Below, one piece after another: positions 1 through 7,121 of a stretch of DNA of 10,824 nt. The number at the start of each line of letters is the position of its first letter. The stretch's first letter is position 1. Made by a program: the position numbers and the translations under genes. This DNA comes from a bacterium. Its GTDB lineage: Bacteria; SZUA-79; Acidulodesulfobacterales; Acidulodesulfobacteraceae. The notes beneath the pieces were generated by a model. It ran no database searches and was not told the DNA's origin. It worked only from the letters and a program-made list of their open reading frames with translations. The stretch spans positions 1 to 10,824 of the forward strand of contig JAKAKF010000003.1 in NCBI GenBank assembly GCA_021813595.1, given 5' to 3'.

Positions 1-408
1 CAGAATCAGATTATTACCGAAAAGCACACGCTTATAACTGACGAACCCGAAGCTTCCGGAGGGGAAGAACTTGCCGTCAATCCGATAGAACTTGTTCTCG
101 GAGCCGAAGGCGCATGCACCGTGTCCGTTCTGATGATGTTTGCGAAAAGAATGAAGTACGACCTGAAGAGCGTAGAAATAAGTTTAACCCACAAGAGGAT
201 TAGAGTCGAAGAAATAAAGGATGCCGGAGCAGAACCGGATAACGAAAGAGGCTACGTCCATAAAATAGAAAAAAATATAAAATTTATCGGAAATCTAGAC
301 GAAGACCAGCTCGAAGAACTGCAGAGAGTTTCCCGGAGATGCCCCGTTCATAATATGATAGAAAAAAGGTCCTATTTCGAAATATCGTTCGACCATGCGG
401 ACGATTAA
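1..408 (+). CDS. OsmC-family protein, 3' part (5' end outside window)
   Basis: The frame is open from the first base to a TAA at 406-408, giving 135 visible residues. The family is recognised from the motif NPIELVLGAEGACT, with a cysteine at visible residue 39 (nt 115-117), and from RRCPVH, with the second cysteine at visible residue 114 (nt 340-342). In OsmC/Ohr proteins these two cysteines form the redox pair that reduces organic hydroperoxides in the cytoplasm. The spacing and the CPVH form fit the general OsmC/YhfA-like branch. I do not assign it to Ohr or OsmC proper. Family members are about 130-150 residues, so perhaps only a few to about 20 residues are missing. A GTG at 121 is inside the conserved core and is not the start. 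The gene ends 87 nt before the next ORF, with no obvious terminator between them. The substrate is unknown. Confidence 0.88.
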   Translation, partial: QNQIITEKHTLITDEPEASGGEELAVNPIELVLGAEGACTVSVLMMFAKRMKYDLKSVEISLTHKRIRVEEIKDAGAEPDNERGYVHKIEKNIKFIGNLDEDQLEELQRVSRRCPVHNMIEKRSYFEISFDHADD

Positions 409-429
409 GATTTGAGTTTGCTTTAAAAG

Positions 430-458
430 TTGAAATTATTGTTTAAAATTTATAAAAT
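430..458 (+). promoter_or_regulatory. Possible sigma-70-type promoter for the small ORF and tilS
   Basis: TTGAAA at 430-435 is followed after 17 bp by TAAAAT at 453-458. TATAAA at 451-456 is an alternative -10 at 15 bp. A start of transcription near 465 would leave a leader of about 30 nt before the ATG at 496. The region is strongly A/T-rich, so matches of this quality arise easily by chance. No terminator separates it from the OsmC-family gene, so read-through is also possible. Confidence 0.35.
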
Positions 459-480
459 AATAAATTATGTCAAATAATAA

Positions 481-486
481 AGGAGG
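481..486 (+). promoter_or_regulatory. Perfect Shine-Dalgarno AGGAGG of the small ORF
   Basis: AGGAGG ends 9 nt before the ATG at 496. It is the best-formed ribosome binding site in the window, better than those of the long housekeeping genes. It is the main reason to treat the 52-codon frame as translated. Confidence 0.75.
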
Positions 487-495
487 TTTTATTTT

Positions 496-654
496 ATGGC
501 AGTAACCGGAATAAGTTCCACTCCGACAAGCACTATTATGACAAATTATCAGCAAATTATACAGAACGCTCCGCCCATTAAGATAGAACTGCCGAATACT
601 CCGCCTGCCGTCAGTTCGCAGGAATCTAACGGCAATATAAGCATTCACGTTTAA
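496..654 (+). CDS. Small protein of unknown function, 52 residues
   Basis: An ATG at 496 opens a 52-codon frame ending in TAA at 652-654, behind AGGAGG at 9-nt spacing. I do not recognise the family. The protein has no cysteine, tryptophan, histidine pair or hydrophobic stretch long enough for a membrane segment or signal peptide. The N-terminus is rich in Ser and Thr (GISSTPTSTIM). It is followed by a short NYQQIIQ segment, a proline-containing middle (NAPPIKIELPNTPPAVSS) and a polar tail ending GNISIHV. This suggests a small, mostly disordered cytoplasmic protein. It sits 25 nt upstream of the TTG start of tilS, which has no clear ribosome binding site, so tilS translation might depend partly on it. 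Alternatives are a regulatory leader peptide or a non-functional frame. The strong binding site favours real translation. No function is proposed. Confidence 0.6.
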   Translation: MAVTGISSTPTSTIMTNYQQIIQNAPPIKIELPNTPPAVSSQESNGNISIHV

Positions 655-679
655 TGCAGGCAGACAAATATGAATTAAA

Positions 680-2221
680 TTGGATAAATTAAGTTCTTCT
701 TTCCTTAATAAATTAACTAAAACCGTAAAAGATTCCGGCCTTATTGCCTGGGGGGAAAGAGTAATAGCCGCAGTCAGCGGCGGCATAGATTCGACCGTTC
801 TGCTTTGTTCGCTTTACGAACTGAGGCATTATTTCGGAATTAATATTGCGTGCGCTTCATTCGACCACAAAATAAGATTATCTTCAGGCGCGGACATAAA
901 GTTTGTCGAAGATTTATGCAAAAAACTTTCCATACCTTTTTATACCGGGAGCATAGACGTAAAATTATACGCAAAAGAAAATAAATTAAATCTTGAAGAA
1001 GCCGCGCGCATTTTGAGATACCGTTTTTTAATAAAAACGGCTGCAGATTTTAAAGCTGAAAAGATAGCGGTTGCCCACCATTTGGACGATTTTGCCGAAA
1101 ATTTAGTTATGAGGCTGATTACCGGCGGCGGGGCAGGCGCTATATCCGGTTTTAACGTCAGGTCCGGTTTGATAATCAGACCGCTGATAAATCATTCAAA
1201 ATCGGAAATAAAAGATTTCGCAGATAAAAATTCCATAAAATTCGTCGAAGACGATACTAACGCCGATACAAAAATTTTAAGAAATTTCGTCAGATTAAAT
1301 ATTATACCTTCCCTTAAAGAATGCAATCCCTCTTTTTTGAAAACGGTTAAAAATACGGCGGAAATATTAAAGAAAGACGACGATTTTATCGAGGCGATTG
1401 CGCGTAAAAATTTTAATGATATCGCCAAACCGGAACTGGACGGAAAACGTATCGTTTTTGAAAAAAACGACTTGTCGGGATTAGAAGACGCTTTGTTATA
1501 CAGAATCTTAAGGATTGCCGTCCTGGGCGCCTGCGGCTGCGATTCAAAAAATAAAGCCAATAATTTCATAAAAAAACCGATAGTTTATTATAAAAATCTT
1601 AAAGCATTTATTCAATTAATAAAATCCGAAAAACCTAATACTTATTTTTATATTAATTCGTTTACCGCCGCTAGAAAAGAATATAATAAGATTATTATCG
1701 AATATATTGCGTCGGCAAAAAATTTAATTTTTAAATCTTTTAATTTTGAACTGAAAGAACCCCTTGAAAACCCAAAATCGGGCCTCAAAAAAAGATATAG
1801 CCGCATAATCTATAATGACGGCGGCGAAACCGGGCGGCATTCCGTAAAAATTAAGGAAATCAATAAAACCTTTCATATAGAAAAATTATCCGTAGAAAAG
1901 TCGGATAAAATTATAAAAGATATACTGGAAGGAAAAATTGACTTTCGGCCTGATACCGCTTATTTCGACTACGACAAAATCAGCTTTCCCGTTACCATAA
2001 GACCTTTCAACGACGGCGACAGGTTTGTTCCCCTGGGCATGAAATACGGAAAGAAATTGAAAGAATATTTTATAGATAAAAAAGTTCCGGCAAACGTAAG
2101 GAGAGTGATTCCCTTAATACTCTTCGGCGGCAAAATAGCGTGGGTTTCCTTAAACGAGATAAGCGACGATATTAAAATAACGGAACTTACGAGAAATGCA
2201 GGAATTATGAGAATAGATTGA
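680..2221 (+). CDS. tilS: tRNA(Ile)-lysidine synthetase
   Basis: TilS uses ATP to attach lysine to C34 of tRNA-Ile(CAU). This changes its reading from AUG to AUA and its charging from Met to Ile. The N-terminal PP-loop ATPase is clear: AAVSGGIDST around residues 30-39, AVAHHLDDFAEN at 130-141 and EDDTN...RNFVR at 190-205. A divergent, Lys/Asn/Ile-rich middle (about 210-430) follows. The C-terminal TilS domain has RPFNDGDRFVPLGM (441-454) and KKLKEYFIDKKVP (458-470). At 513 residues it is somewhat longer than the usual 430-470, with the excess in the middle. The start is TTG at 680. The nearest ATG (669) meets a stop after two codons, and the TTG places SGGIDS at the usual distance from the N-terminus. 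No good ribosome binding site precedes it (AGGCAG at 658-663 is too far). ATA is a common Ile codon here, so the enzyme should be essential. Its position ahead of ftsH is a common arrangement. Confidence 0.96.
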   Translation: MDKLSSSFLNKLTKTVKDSGLIAWGERVIAAVSGGIDSTVLLCSLYELRHYFGINIACASFDHKIRLSSGADIKFVEDLCKKLSIPFYTGSIDVKLYAKENKLNLEEAARILRYRFLIKTAADFKAEKIAVAHHLDDFAENLVMRLITGGGAGAISGFNVRSGLIIRPLINHSKSEIKDFADKNSIKFVEDDTNADTKILRNFVRLNIIPSLKECNPSFLKTVKNTAEILKKDDDFIEAIARKNFNDIAKPELDGKRIVFEKNDLSGLEDALLYRILRIAVLGACGCDSKNKANNFIKKPIVYYKNLKAFIQLIKSEKPNTYFYINSFTAARKEYNKIIIEYIASAKNLIFKSFNFELKEPLENPKSGLKKRYSRIIYNDGGETGRHSVKIKEINKTFHIEKLSVEKSDKIIKDILEGKIDFRPDTAYFDYDKISFPVTIRPFNDGDRFVPLGMKYGKKLKEYFIDKKVPANVRRVIPLILFGGKIAWVSLNEISDDIKITELTRNAGIMRID

Positions 2222-2233
2222 AAATTCCAATGG

Positions 2234-2370
2234 ATTCTGGATTCCCGCTTTCGCGGGAATGACTATACGGAGATTGAGGTTTTAACCCAAAAGGTGTCCA
2301 TTGGCGTCCGTATCAAAGACATGCTTTGATAGACACGGACGCCAATATCGCGAAAGCGGGAATCCAGAAT
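2234..2370. repeat. 137-bp nested palindromic element, probable REP/MITE-like dispersed repeat
   Basis: The two ends, 2234-2255 and 2349-2370, are perfect 22-bp inverted repeats. The left end also contains its own hairpin: ATTCCCGC (2241-2248), loop TTTC, GCGGGAAT (2253-2260). The interior carries a second palindrome, ATTGGCGTCCGT (2300-2311) against ACGGACGCCAAT (2335-2346). This continues into ATCAAAG (2312-2318) against CTTTGAT (2324-2330) around a 5-nt loop, with a 4-nt bulge at 2331-2334. It contains no transposase frame. The ATTCCC-N8-GGGAAT core has the same layout as the neisserial dRS3 repeat, and similar sequences occur between genes in many bacteria. I infer a non-autonomous repeat rather than a gene-specific regulator. 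A transcript could fold into a long hairpin between tilS and ftsH. Confidence 0.75.
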
Positions 2371-2458
2371 TGCCCGTTATCGGAATATATATAGTATATA
2401 AATAGTTTCTAAATCGGGATTTAAAATACAAGTAGAATGCAAATAGTTATTGAAAAAA

Positions 2459-2485
2459 ATATATAAATATGACATATTTATATAT
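2459..2485. promoter_or_regulatory. A/T-only dyad overlapping the ftsH promoter, possible operator
   Basis: ATATATAAATAT (2459-2470) and ATATTTATATAT (2474-2485) are perfect 12-bp inverted repeats around the 3-nt spacer GAC. The dyad covers the candidate -35 hexamer, as expected for an operator. Its sequence is only A and T in an A/T-rich setting, so it may be low-complexity chance. No regulator is encoded nearby. Confidence 0.35.
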
Positions 2486-2497
2486 GTACCGTCTAAT
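2469..2497 (+). promoter_or_regulatory. Candidate sigma-70-type promoter for the ftsH operon
   Basis: ATGACA (2469-2474) matches TTGACA at 5 of 6 positions. After exactly 17 bp comes TCTAAT (2492-2497), which matches TATAAT at 5 of 6. Transcription would start near 2504, giving a leader of about 29 nt before the TTG at 2533. This is the best-matching promoter in the window, and it fits the largest gap before the long run of closely spaced genes. Confidence 0.5.
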
Positions 2498-2515
2498 AAT
2501 TTAAGCCAAAACCTT

Positions 2516-2522
2516 AAGGGGG
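2516..2522 (+). promoter_or_regulatory. Ribosome binding site deciding the TTG start of ftsH
   Basis: AAGGGGG ends 10 nt before the TTG at 2533. It supports the TTG as the true start, since no ATG or GTG lies at a suitable place near the expected N-terminus. Confidence 0.6.
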
Positions 2523-2532
2523 TTAATATAAT

Positions 2533-4407
2533 TTGAATTCAAGACTAAAAAACCTTTTGCTCTGGATATTTATAATCTTTTTGATGATTTTTATCTTTAC
2601 GATGTTCAATCATCACCCGCCTAAAACTAAAAAAATAATTTTTTCTTCATTAATAAAGGAAGTTAAGGCAGGCAACGTTAAAAGCGTTACCGTAGAATCC
2701 CACAATATAATAGGAATTTTTAAGAACGGGAAGAAATTTACCACGTATGCGCCTACTTATCCCGGACTAGTAACGCTTCTCGAAAAACATAACGTAGAAA
2801 TAGACGCCAAACCGAAACCCGGTTCGCCTTGGTATTTCAGTTTTTTGATAGACTGGCTGCCTATGATTATAATACTTTTTGCGTTCTGGTATTTTTTCTG
2901 GAGGCAGATGCAGGGCGGGGCGGGAAAGGCGATGTCTTTCGGAAAATCTAAAGCGAAACTTTTGAACGACGGCACGAACAAAGTTACATTTAAAGACGTG
3001 GCGGGCATAGAAGAATCGAAGCAGGAATTGGAAGAAATAGTTGATTTTTTAAAAGACCCTAAAAAATTCACGAAACTTGGCGGTAGAATACCGCACGGAG
3101 TTCTTCTCGTCGGCCCTCCCGGAACGGGTAAGACGCTTCTTGCAAAAGCTATAGCCGGAGAAGCGGGAGTTCCTTTCTTCAGCATAAGCGGCTCGGATTT
3201 TGTCGAAATGTTCGTCGGGGTAGGCGCTTCAAGGGTAAGAGACCTTTTTGCGCAGGGAAAGAAAAGCGCCCCCTGTATAATATTTATAGACGAAATAGAC
3301 GCTGTCGGAAGACATAGAGGAGCAGGTTTAGGCGGCGGACACGATGAAAGAGAGCAGACGTTAAATCAGCTTCTTGTTGAAATGGACGGTTTCGAGCCCA
3401 ACGAAGGCGTAATTTTAATTGCGGCTACCAACAGGCCGGACGTTTTAGACCCCGCCCTTCTAAGGCCGGGCAGGTTCGACAGGCAGGTCGTAGTTCCTAA
3501 ACCCGACATAAAAGGCAGGGAAGAAATATTAAAAGTACATATCAAAGACGTGCCTTTAGATAAAGACGTGAATTTAAAAGTTATAGCAAGAGGAACTCCG
3601 GGATTTTCCGGCGCCGACCTTGCAAATATGGTCAACGAGGCCGCACTTTTGGCCGCCAGAAAAAACCAAACGGCTGTTACTATGGCAGACCTCGAAGAAG
3701 CTAAAGATAAGGTAATGATGGGAACGGAAAGAAGAAGCATGGTAATTACTGAAAAAGAAAAGAAAGTTACCGCTTATCACGAATCGGGACACACCCTCGT
3801 CGCAAAACTTCTTCCAGGAACCGATCCTATTCATAAAGTCACCATAATTCCAAGAGGTATGGCAATGGGGCTTACCCAGCAGCTCCCTATTGACGAAAAA
3901 CACAATTACGATAAAGAATACCTGCTTAACGAAATAGCTATTTTACTGGGCGGCAGGACTGCGGAGGAAATTATCTTCAATCAGGCGACTACCGGAGCTT
4001 CAAACGATATAGAAAGGGCTACCGATATCGCAAGAAAAATGATATGCGAATGGGGCATGAGCGAAAAACTCGGACCCATTACTTTCGGAAAAAAAGAAGA
4101 ACAGATATTTCTAGGAAGAGAATTCGCCCAGCATAAGGACTATTCGGAATCCACCGCCGTGGCTATCGACGACGAAGTCAAGGAAATTATAACTAAAAAT
4201 CATGAAAGGGCGAAGGAGATATTAACTACTAATATCGAAATGCTTAACGACCTTGCTTTAAAACTTATAGAAAAAGAGTCTTTAAACGGGAAAGAAATCG
4301 ATGAAATTATTATCGCACATAAGCCGGATTACAAAACCAACGAAGTTGAAGGCGAAAAGGACGATTCAAGCGATAAAAGCGGCGAAGGCATAGATATCGA
4401 AGATTAA
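2533..4407 (+). CDS. ftsH: ATP-dependent zinc metalloprotease FtsH
   Basis: FtsH is the membrane-anchored AAA+ protease that degrades unassembled or damaged membrane proteins and selected cytoplasmic regulators. The 624-residue product is of normal length and has the full domain order. A first membrane segment (about 8-26) is followed by a short periplasmic domain (about 27-105) and a second membrane segment (about 107-123). The AAA+ module has Walker A GPPGTGKT (194-201), the pore motif MFVGVG (226-231), Walker B IIFIDE (249-254) and the second region of homology ending in RPGRFDR (311-317). The M41 peptidase domain has zinc-binding HESGH (416-420) and the third ligand, Asp, in SNDIERAT (D492). 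The acidic, polar tail (601-624) is probably disordered. The start is TTG at 2533, behind AAGGGGG. The gene opens the ftsH-glmM run, and folP begins 14 nt after its stop. Confidence 0.98.
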   Translation: MNSRLKNLLLWIFIIFLMIFIFTMFNHHPPKTKKIIFSSLIKEVKAGNVKSVTVESHNIIGIFKNGKKFTTYAPTYPGLVTLLEKHNVEIDAKPKPGSPWYFSFLIDWLPMIIILFAFWYFFWRQMQGGAGKAMSFGKSKAKLLNDGTNKVTFKDVAGIEESKQELEEIVDFLKDPKKFTKLGGRIPHGVLLVGPPGTGKTLLAKAIAGEAGVPFFSISGSDFVEMFVGVGASRVRDLFAQGKKSAPCIIFIDEIDAVGRHRGAGLGGGHDEREQTLNQLLVEMDGFEPNEGVILIAATNRPDVLDPALLRPGRFDRQVVVPKPDIKGREEILKVHIKDVPLDKDVNLKVIARGTPGFSGADLANMVNEAALLAARKNQTAVTMADLEEAKDKVMMGTERRSMVITEKEKKVTAYHESGHTLVAKLLPGTDPIHKVTIIPRGMAMGLTQQLPIDEKHNYDKEYLLNEIAILLGGRTAEEIIFNQATTGASNDIERATDIARKMICEWGMSEKLGPITFGKKEEQIFLGREFAQHKDYSESTAVAIDDEVKEIITKNHERAKEILTTNIEMLNDLALKLIEKESLNGKEIDEIIIAHKPDYKTNEVEGEKDDSSDKSGEGIDIED

Positions 4408-4421
4408 TTAAATTATTGTAT

Positions 4422-5639
4422 ATGAAAGCATATCTCGTAGATATTCTGGACAGCCATATAGCTTTTAACGCATTATCGGACATAGGGGTATCCGGAACGG
4501 GCAAAATTATTATGGGAGATAAGCTTAAGTATATAATTATTAAGCTGAAAAATATAAATTCGACAGCGCTGAATATACTTAAGCAGGAAGCTCTCAGCAT
4601 AGGGGCCGAACTCGCCAATCACAAAGACGTCATAACGGGAAAGATTACGATATCGGATTCTATTTTATTCGGTACGCCCGTACAGTTAAGGATTATCGTA
4701 AAAAAAATAAAAACTCAGCAATTCGGTTTAAGCGAATTATCTGCAGAACTCGAAAATATACTTTCGGAATGCGATAAATCTTTTAAAAAATCTAATCCCG
4801 CAACGATAAGAACCAAAAAAAACGACATAGTCTTTAACGGAAAAACTTATATAATGGGTATCCTTAATGTTACTCCCGATTCTTTTTCGGACGGAGGCAA
4901 ATATTCGGATTACTCTTCCGCGGTTAAAAGAGGCGTCGAAATAGAAAAAGAGGGAGCCGACATTATAGATATAGGGGGCGAATCCACAAGGCCGTCGTCT
5001 CTGGAAGTCGATATTCAAACCGAAATAGACAGGGTCTGCCCGGTAATAGAAAAATTGTCTAAAACAACGTCTGTCCCTATATCGATTGATACTAGAAAAC
5101 CGGCGGTCGCAAAAGAAGCCCTGCATGCGGGAGCTTCTATAGTAAACGACGTATCCGGTCTTTCCTTCGACTCCGAAGGAATGGCTAAAGTCCTGAAAGA
5201 TACCATGGCTCCTTATATTATGATGCATTCCAGAGAGAAATCCCCCGAAAACATGCAAAAAAATTTAGAGGCTTACGACGATATTTTCTATGAGATATTG
5301 TCTTATTTTAAAAACAAAATGGAATATCTCGAAACTAAAGGATACGATACCGGCAATATTATACTCGACCCGGGATTCGGTTTCGCAAAATCTATAGACG
5401 ACAATTATAATATGCTGGCAGGCATTACATCTTTTAAATCGCTTGGAATGCCTGTTCTAGCGGGCGTCTCAAGGAAATCTTTTATAAAACATATAACCGG
5501 AAACAATAAAAGCGGAATCTTAAGCGGAAATCTTGCGCTTTCATCATATTTAAAACTTAAAGGCGTCGATATCTTAAGGGTTCACGACGTAAAGCAAACC
5601 TCGTCGGCGTTATCTTTATTGGAAAAGGTGATAGCATAG
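4422..5639 (+). CDS. folP: Dihydropteroate synthase with N-terminal extension domain
   Basis: DHPS joins p-aminobenzoate to 6-hydroxymethyl-dihydropterin pyrophosphate to give dihydropteroate, a folate precursor, in the cytoplasm. From the ATG at 4422 the protein has 405 residues. The C-terminal TIM barrel (about 138-405) has all the family landmarks: GILNVTPDSFSDGG (146-159), DIGGESTRP (183-191), SIDTRKP (221-227), NDVSG (242-246), DPGFGF (316-321), GVSRKSFI (348-355) and RVHDV (386-390). A classical DHPS is about 270-290 residues. The extra first ~125 residues include NILKQEALSIGAE and GTPVQLRIIVKKIK. I recall a comparable extension in long DHPS proteins of Clostridia and deltaproteobacteria, but its role is unknown to me. 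A TTG at 4416 in the same frame is an alternative start, and neither has a good ribosome binding site. The gene lies 14 nt after ftsH and 3 nt before cdaA. Confidence 0.96.
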   Translation: MKAYLVDILDSHIAFNALSDIGVSGTGKIIMGDKLKYIIIKLKNINSTALNILKQEALSIGAELANHKDVITGKITISDSILFGTPVQLRIIVKKIKTQQFGLSELSAELENILSECDKSFKKSNPATIRTKKNDIVFNGKTYIMGILNVTPDSFSDGGKYSDYSSAVKRGVEIEKEGADIIDIGGESTRPSSLEVDIQTEIDRVCPVIEKLSKTTSVPISIDTRKPAVAKEALHAGASIVNDVSGLSFDSEGMAKVLKDTMAPYIMMHSREKSPENMQKNLEAYDDIFYEILSYFKNKMEYLETKGYDTGNIILDPGFGFAKSIDDNYNMLAGITSFKSLGMPVLAGVSRKSFIKHITGNNKSGILSGNLALSSYLKLKGVDILRVHDVKQTSSALSLLEKVIA

Positions 5640-5642
5640 ATT

Positions 5643-6464
5643 ATGTTTTCTCTTTTGCAAAATTTCGGATGGCGCGATATAGCGGATATTATTATAGTCG
5701 CCTTTATAATATACAGGGCGATAACTCTCATTAAAGGAACCGGCGCGTTTCAGGTATTAGTCGGGCTGATAATAGTATTTGCGGTTTTTTTATTTGCCGT
5801 AGTGTTTAAGCTTTATGCAACGGAATACATTTTCGGCAATTTTTTAAGCTCCATTATAATAGTAATAATAGTTCTTTTTAGAAACGAGATAAGAAGGGCG
5901 CTGATCGAAGTCGGGAAAAACCCTTTCGCAGTCGCCCAGAATAAATTAGAAAGAGTAAATTTAATCGAAGAAACTTCGAAGGCGGCTTTTGAACTATCCT
6001 CAAAAAAAATAGGAGCGATTATAGTCTTTGAAAGAAACGTGTTTCTAGGAGATTATTTAAAAATCGGAGTCAAATTAGACTCTATAATATCTAAAGAGCT
6101 TCTTTTAAGCATATTTACTCCGCCTTCGCCTCTTCACGACGGCGCCGTTATTGTTCAAAAGGGCAGGGTTGCCGCCGCTTCCTGCTATCTTCCTCTTTCC
6201 ACCGATGACAATATAAGCAAAAAATTAGGAACGAGACACAGAGCCGCAATAGGACTTTCCGAACTTACCGATGCGTTTTCGTTAGTTATTTCCGAAGAAA
6301 GCGGAAAAATTTCGATTGTCCGCCCCAAAAAAATTTCTACTATAGAAAATATGGAAGATTTGAGAAACCAGCTTTTAAAAAACTTAAAATACCAGTACGA
6401 CCACGGGCATAGTTTAATAAAATCCGCTTCCGAACTTCTGTTCGGAAAATACGGCGATAAATAA
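5643..6464 (+). CDS. cdaA: Diadenylate cyclase CdaA (c-di-AMP synthase)
   Basis: CdaA condenses two ATP into cyclic di-AMP, a second messenger controlling potassium/osmotic balance and cell-wall homeostasis. The 273-residue product has the standard form. Three hydrophobic membrane segments lie at about 12-30, 36-56 and 62-79. A linker starting FRNEIRRALIEVG (79-91) leads to the cytoplasmic DAC domain. The catalytic motifs are both intact: PLHDGAVI with DGA at 166-168, and GTRHRAAIG with RHR at 198-200. The start ATG at 5643 lies 3 nt after the folP stop, with AAGGTGA (5625-5631) at 11 nt. The next two genes encode its known partners YbbR/CdaR and GlmM, the same order as in Firmicutes, so this enzyme is very probably functional and regulated by them. 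Confidence 0.97.
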   Translation: MFSLLQNFGWRDIADIIIVAFIIYRAITLIKGTGAFQVLVGLIIVFAVFLFAVVFKLYATEYIFGNFLSSIIIVIIVLFRNEIRRALIEVGKNPFAVAQNKLERVNLIEETSKAAFELSSKKIGAIIVFERNVFLGDYLKIGVKLDSIISKELLLSIFTPPSPLHDGAVIVQKGRVAAASCYLPLSTDDNISKKLGTRHRAAIGLSELTDAFSLVISEESGKISIVRPKKISTIENMEDLRNQLLKNLKYQYDHGHSLIKSASELLFGKYGDK

Positions 6465-6466
6465 AA

Positions 6467-7120
6467 ATGGGCAAATATTTAGAAAATCTGATTAAAAAAA
6501 ATTTCTGGCTTAAACTTTTCTCCCTGATTTTTGCCGTTATTATATGGGCTTACGTCGTCGGAGGAACGAAACAGAATGCGGTCTATACGGCTGGATTGAC
6601 CGTAGAGCATCTTCCTAAAGGATATGCCGTCAGCAATGTACTTCCGGTAAAAATTCATTTAAAACTGCGCGGCTCGAGAATTGCTCTCATGAAACTTGAT
6701 AAAAAAATTATTTTTAAAATAAACGGATATTCCCTATTAGCAAAAAAAAATACGATAATTTTAGGCAGCGCTTATCTGAATCTTCCTAACGGAGTTAAAA
6801 TAATTAAAATTCGTCCCCGCATTGTTCCTGTTATAATAAGCAGAATTATAATAAGATATGTCAAGGTCCTTCCGGTAACGGTTGGAACCCTTCCCAAAGG
6901 ATATATTTTAAGAAGCATAAAGGTATTCCCGCAATACGTCAGAGTAAAAGGACCTAGGGACATAGTAGGACATCTTTCGGTTATAACTACCATGAAAATA
7001 AATTTAAACAATATGGGTAAAAATAAATTATTAACCGTTTCCTTAAGAAAACCTACAAAATTGGTAAAAATTTTGTATAATAAAAAAGTAAACGTTAATA
7101 TAGCAATAGAAAGGAGATAA
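6467..7120 (+). CDS. ybbR: YbbR-domain protein, CdaA regulator (CdaR)
   Basis: The 217-residue protein starts 2 nt after cdaA. It has one N-terminal membrane segment (about 14-33, NFWLKLFSLIFAVIIWAYVVG type, the usual YbbR signature). The remainder is predicted to lie outside the cytoplasmic membrane. Two YbbR repeats can be seen, at about 36-125 and 128-215. Both have the pattern of a short beta strand followed by an LPKGY turn: EHLPKGYAVSN at about 46-56 and GTLPKGYILRS at about 141-151. The Bacillus protein has about four repeats, so this is a short, two-repeat form. In Firmicutes, CdaR binds the CdaA membrane region and modulates c-di-AMP synthesis. The same role is inferred here from gene order. 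The segment is rich in Ile, Lys and Val with few acidic residues, so it should be strongly basic. Confidence 0.88.
   Translation: MGKYLENLIKKNFWLKLFSLIFAVIIWAYVVGGTKQNAVYTAGLTVEHLPKGYAVSNVLPVKIHLKLRGSRIALMKLDKKIIFKINGYSLLAKKNTIILGSAYLNLPNGVKIIKIRPRIVPVIISRIIIRYVKVLPVTVGTLPKGYILRSIKVFPQYVRVKGPRDIVGHLSVITTMKINLNNMGKNKLLTVSLRKPTKLVKILYNKKVNVNIAIERR
7111..7116 (+). promoter_or_regulatory. Ribosome binding site deciding the TTG start of glmM
   Basis: AAGGAG ends 5 nt before the TTG at 7122 and lies inside the last codons of ybbR. It fixes the TTG as the start, because no ATG or GTG occurs before the conserved FGTDGVRG motif. Confidence 0.7.
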
Positions 7121-7121
7121 T

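Larger units (their letters stand above)
2222..2532. other. 311-bp intergenic region between tilS and ftsH
   Basis: No coding frame is supported here. The left half is a nested palindrome (2234-2370) of higher G+C than its surroundings. The right half is A/T-rich and holds an A/T dyad, a candidate promoter and the ftsH ribosome binding site. Between 2371 and 2458 I see only A/T-rich DNA, with a short direct repeat AAATAGTT at 2400 and 2441 that is not convincing. Confidence 0.8.

Noticed and set aside
669..677. ATGAATTAA two-codon start-stop frame before tilS
   Set aside because: It is too short to judge and has no ribosome binding site of its own at proper spacing. It is probably chance.
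436..786. Minus-strand 116-codon frame covering the small ORF and the start of tilS
   Set aside because: It lies opposite the tilS PP-loop region and the small ORF with its perfect ribosome binding site. The translation has no family features and the frame begins inside tilS.
2241..2260. Hairpin 20 nt after tilS as an intrinsic terminator
   Set aside because: The 8-bp stem is G+C-rich but is followed by GACTATACGG, with no run of T. It belongs to the larger nested palindrome.
3574..3903. Minus-strand 109-codon frame within ftsH
   Set aside because: It is antisense to the conserved FtsH peptidase region, whose reading is certain. The translation shows no recognisable motif.
4737..5258. Minus-strand 173-codon frame within folP, the longest antisense frame
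   Set aside because: The opposite strand encodes conserved DHPS motifs throughout. The antisense product is rich in Phe, Arg and Tyr without any family signature, as expected of a shadow.
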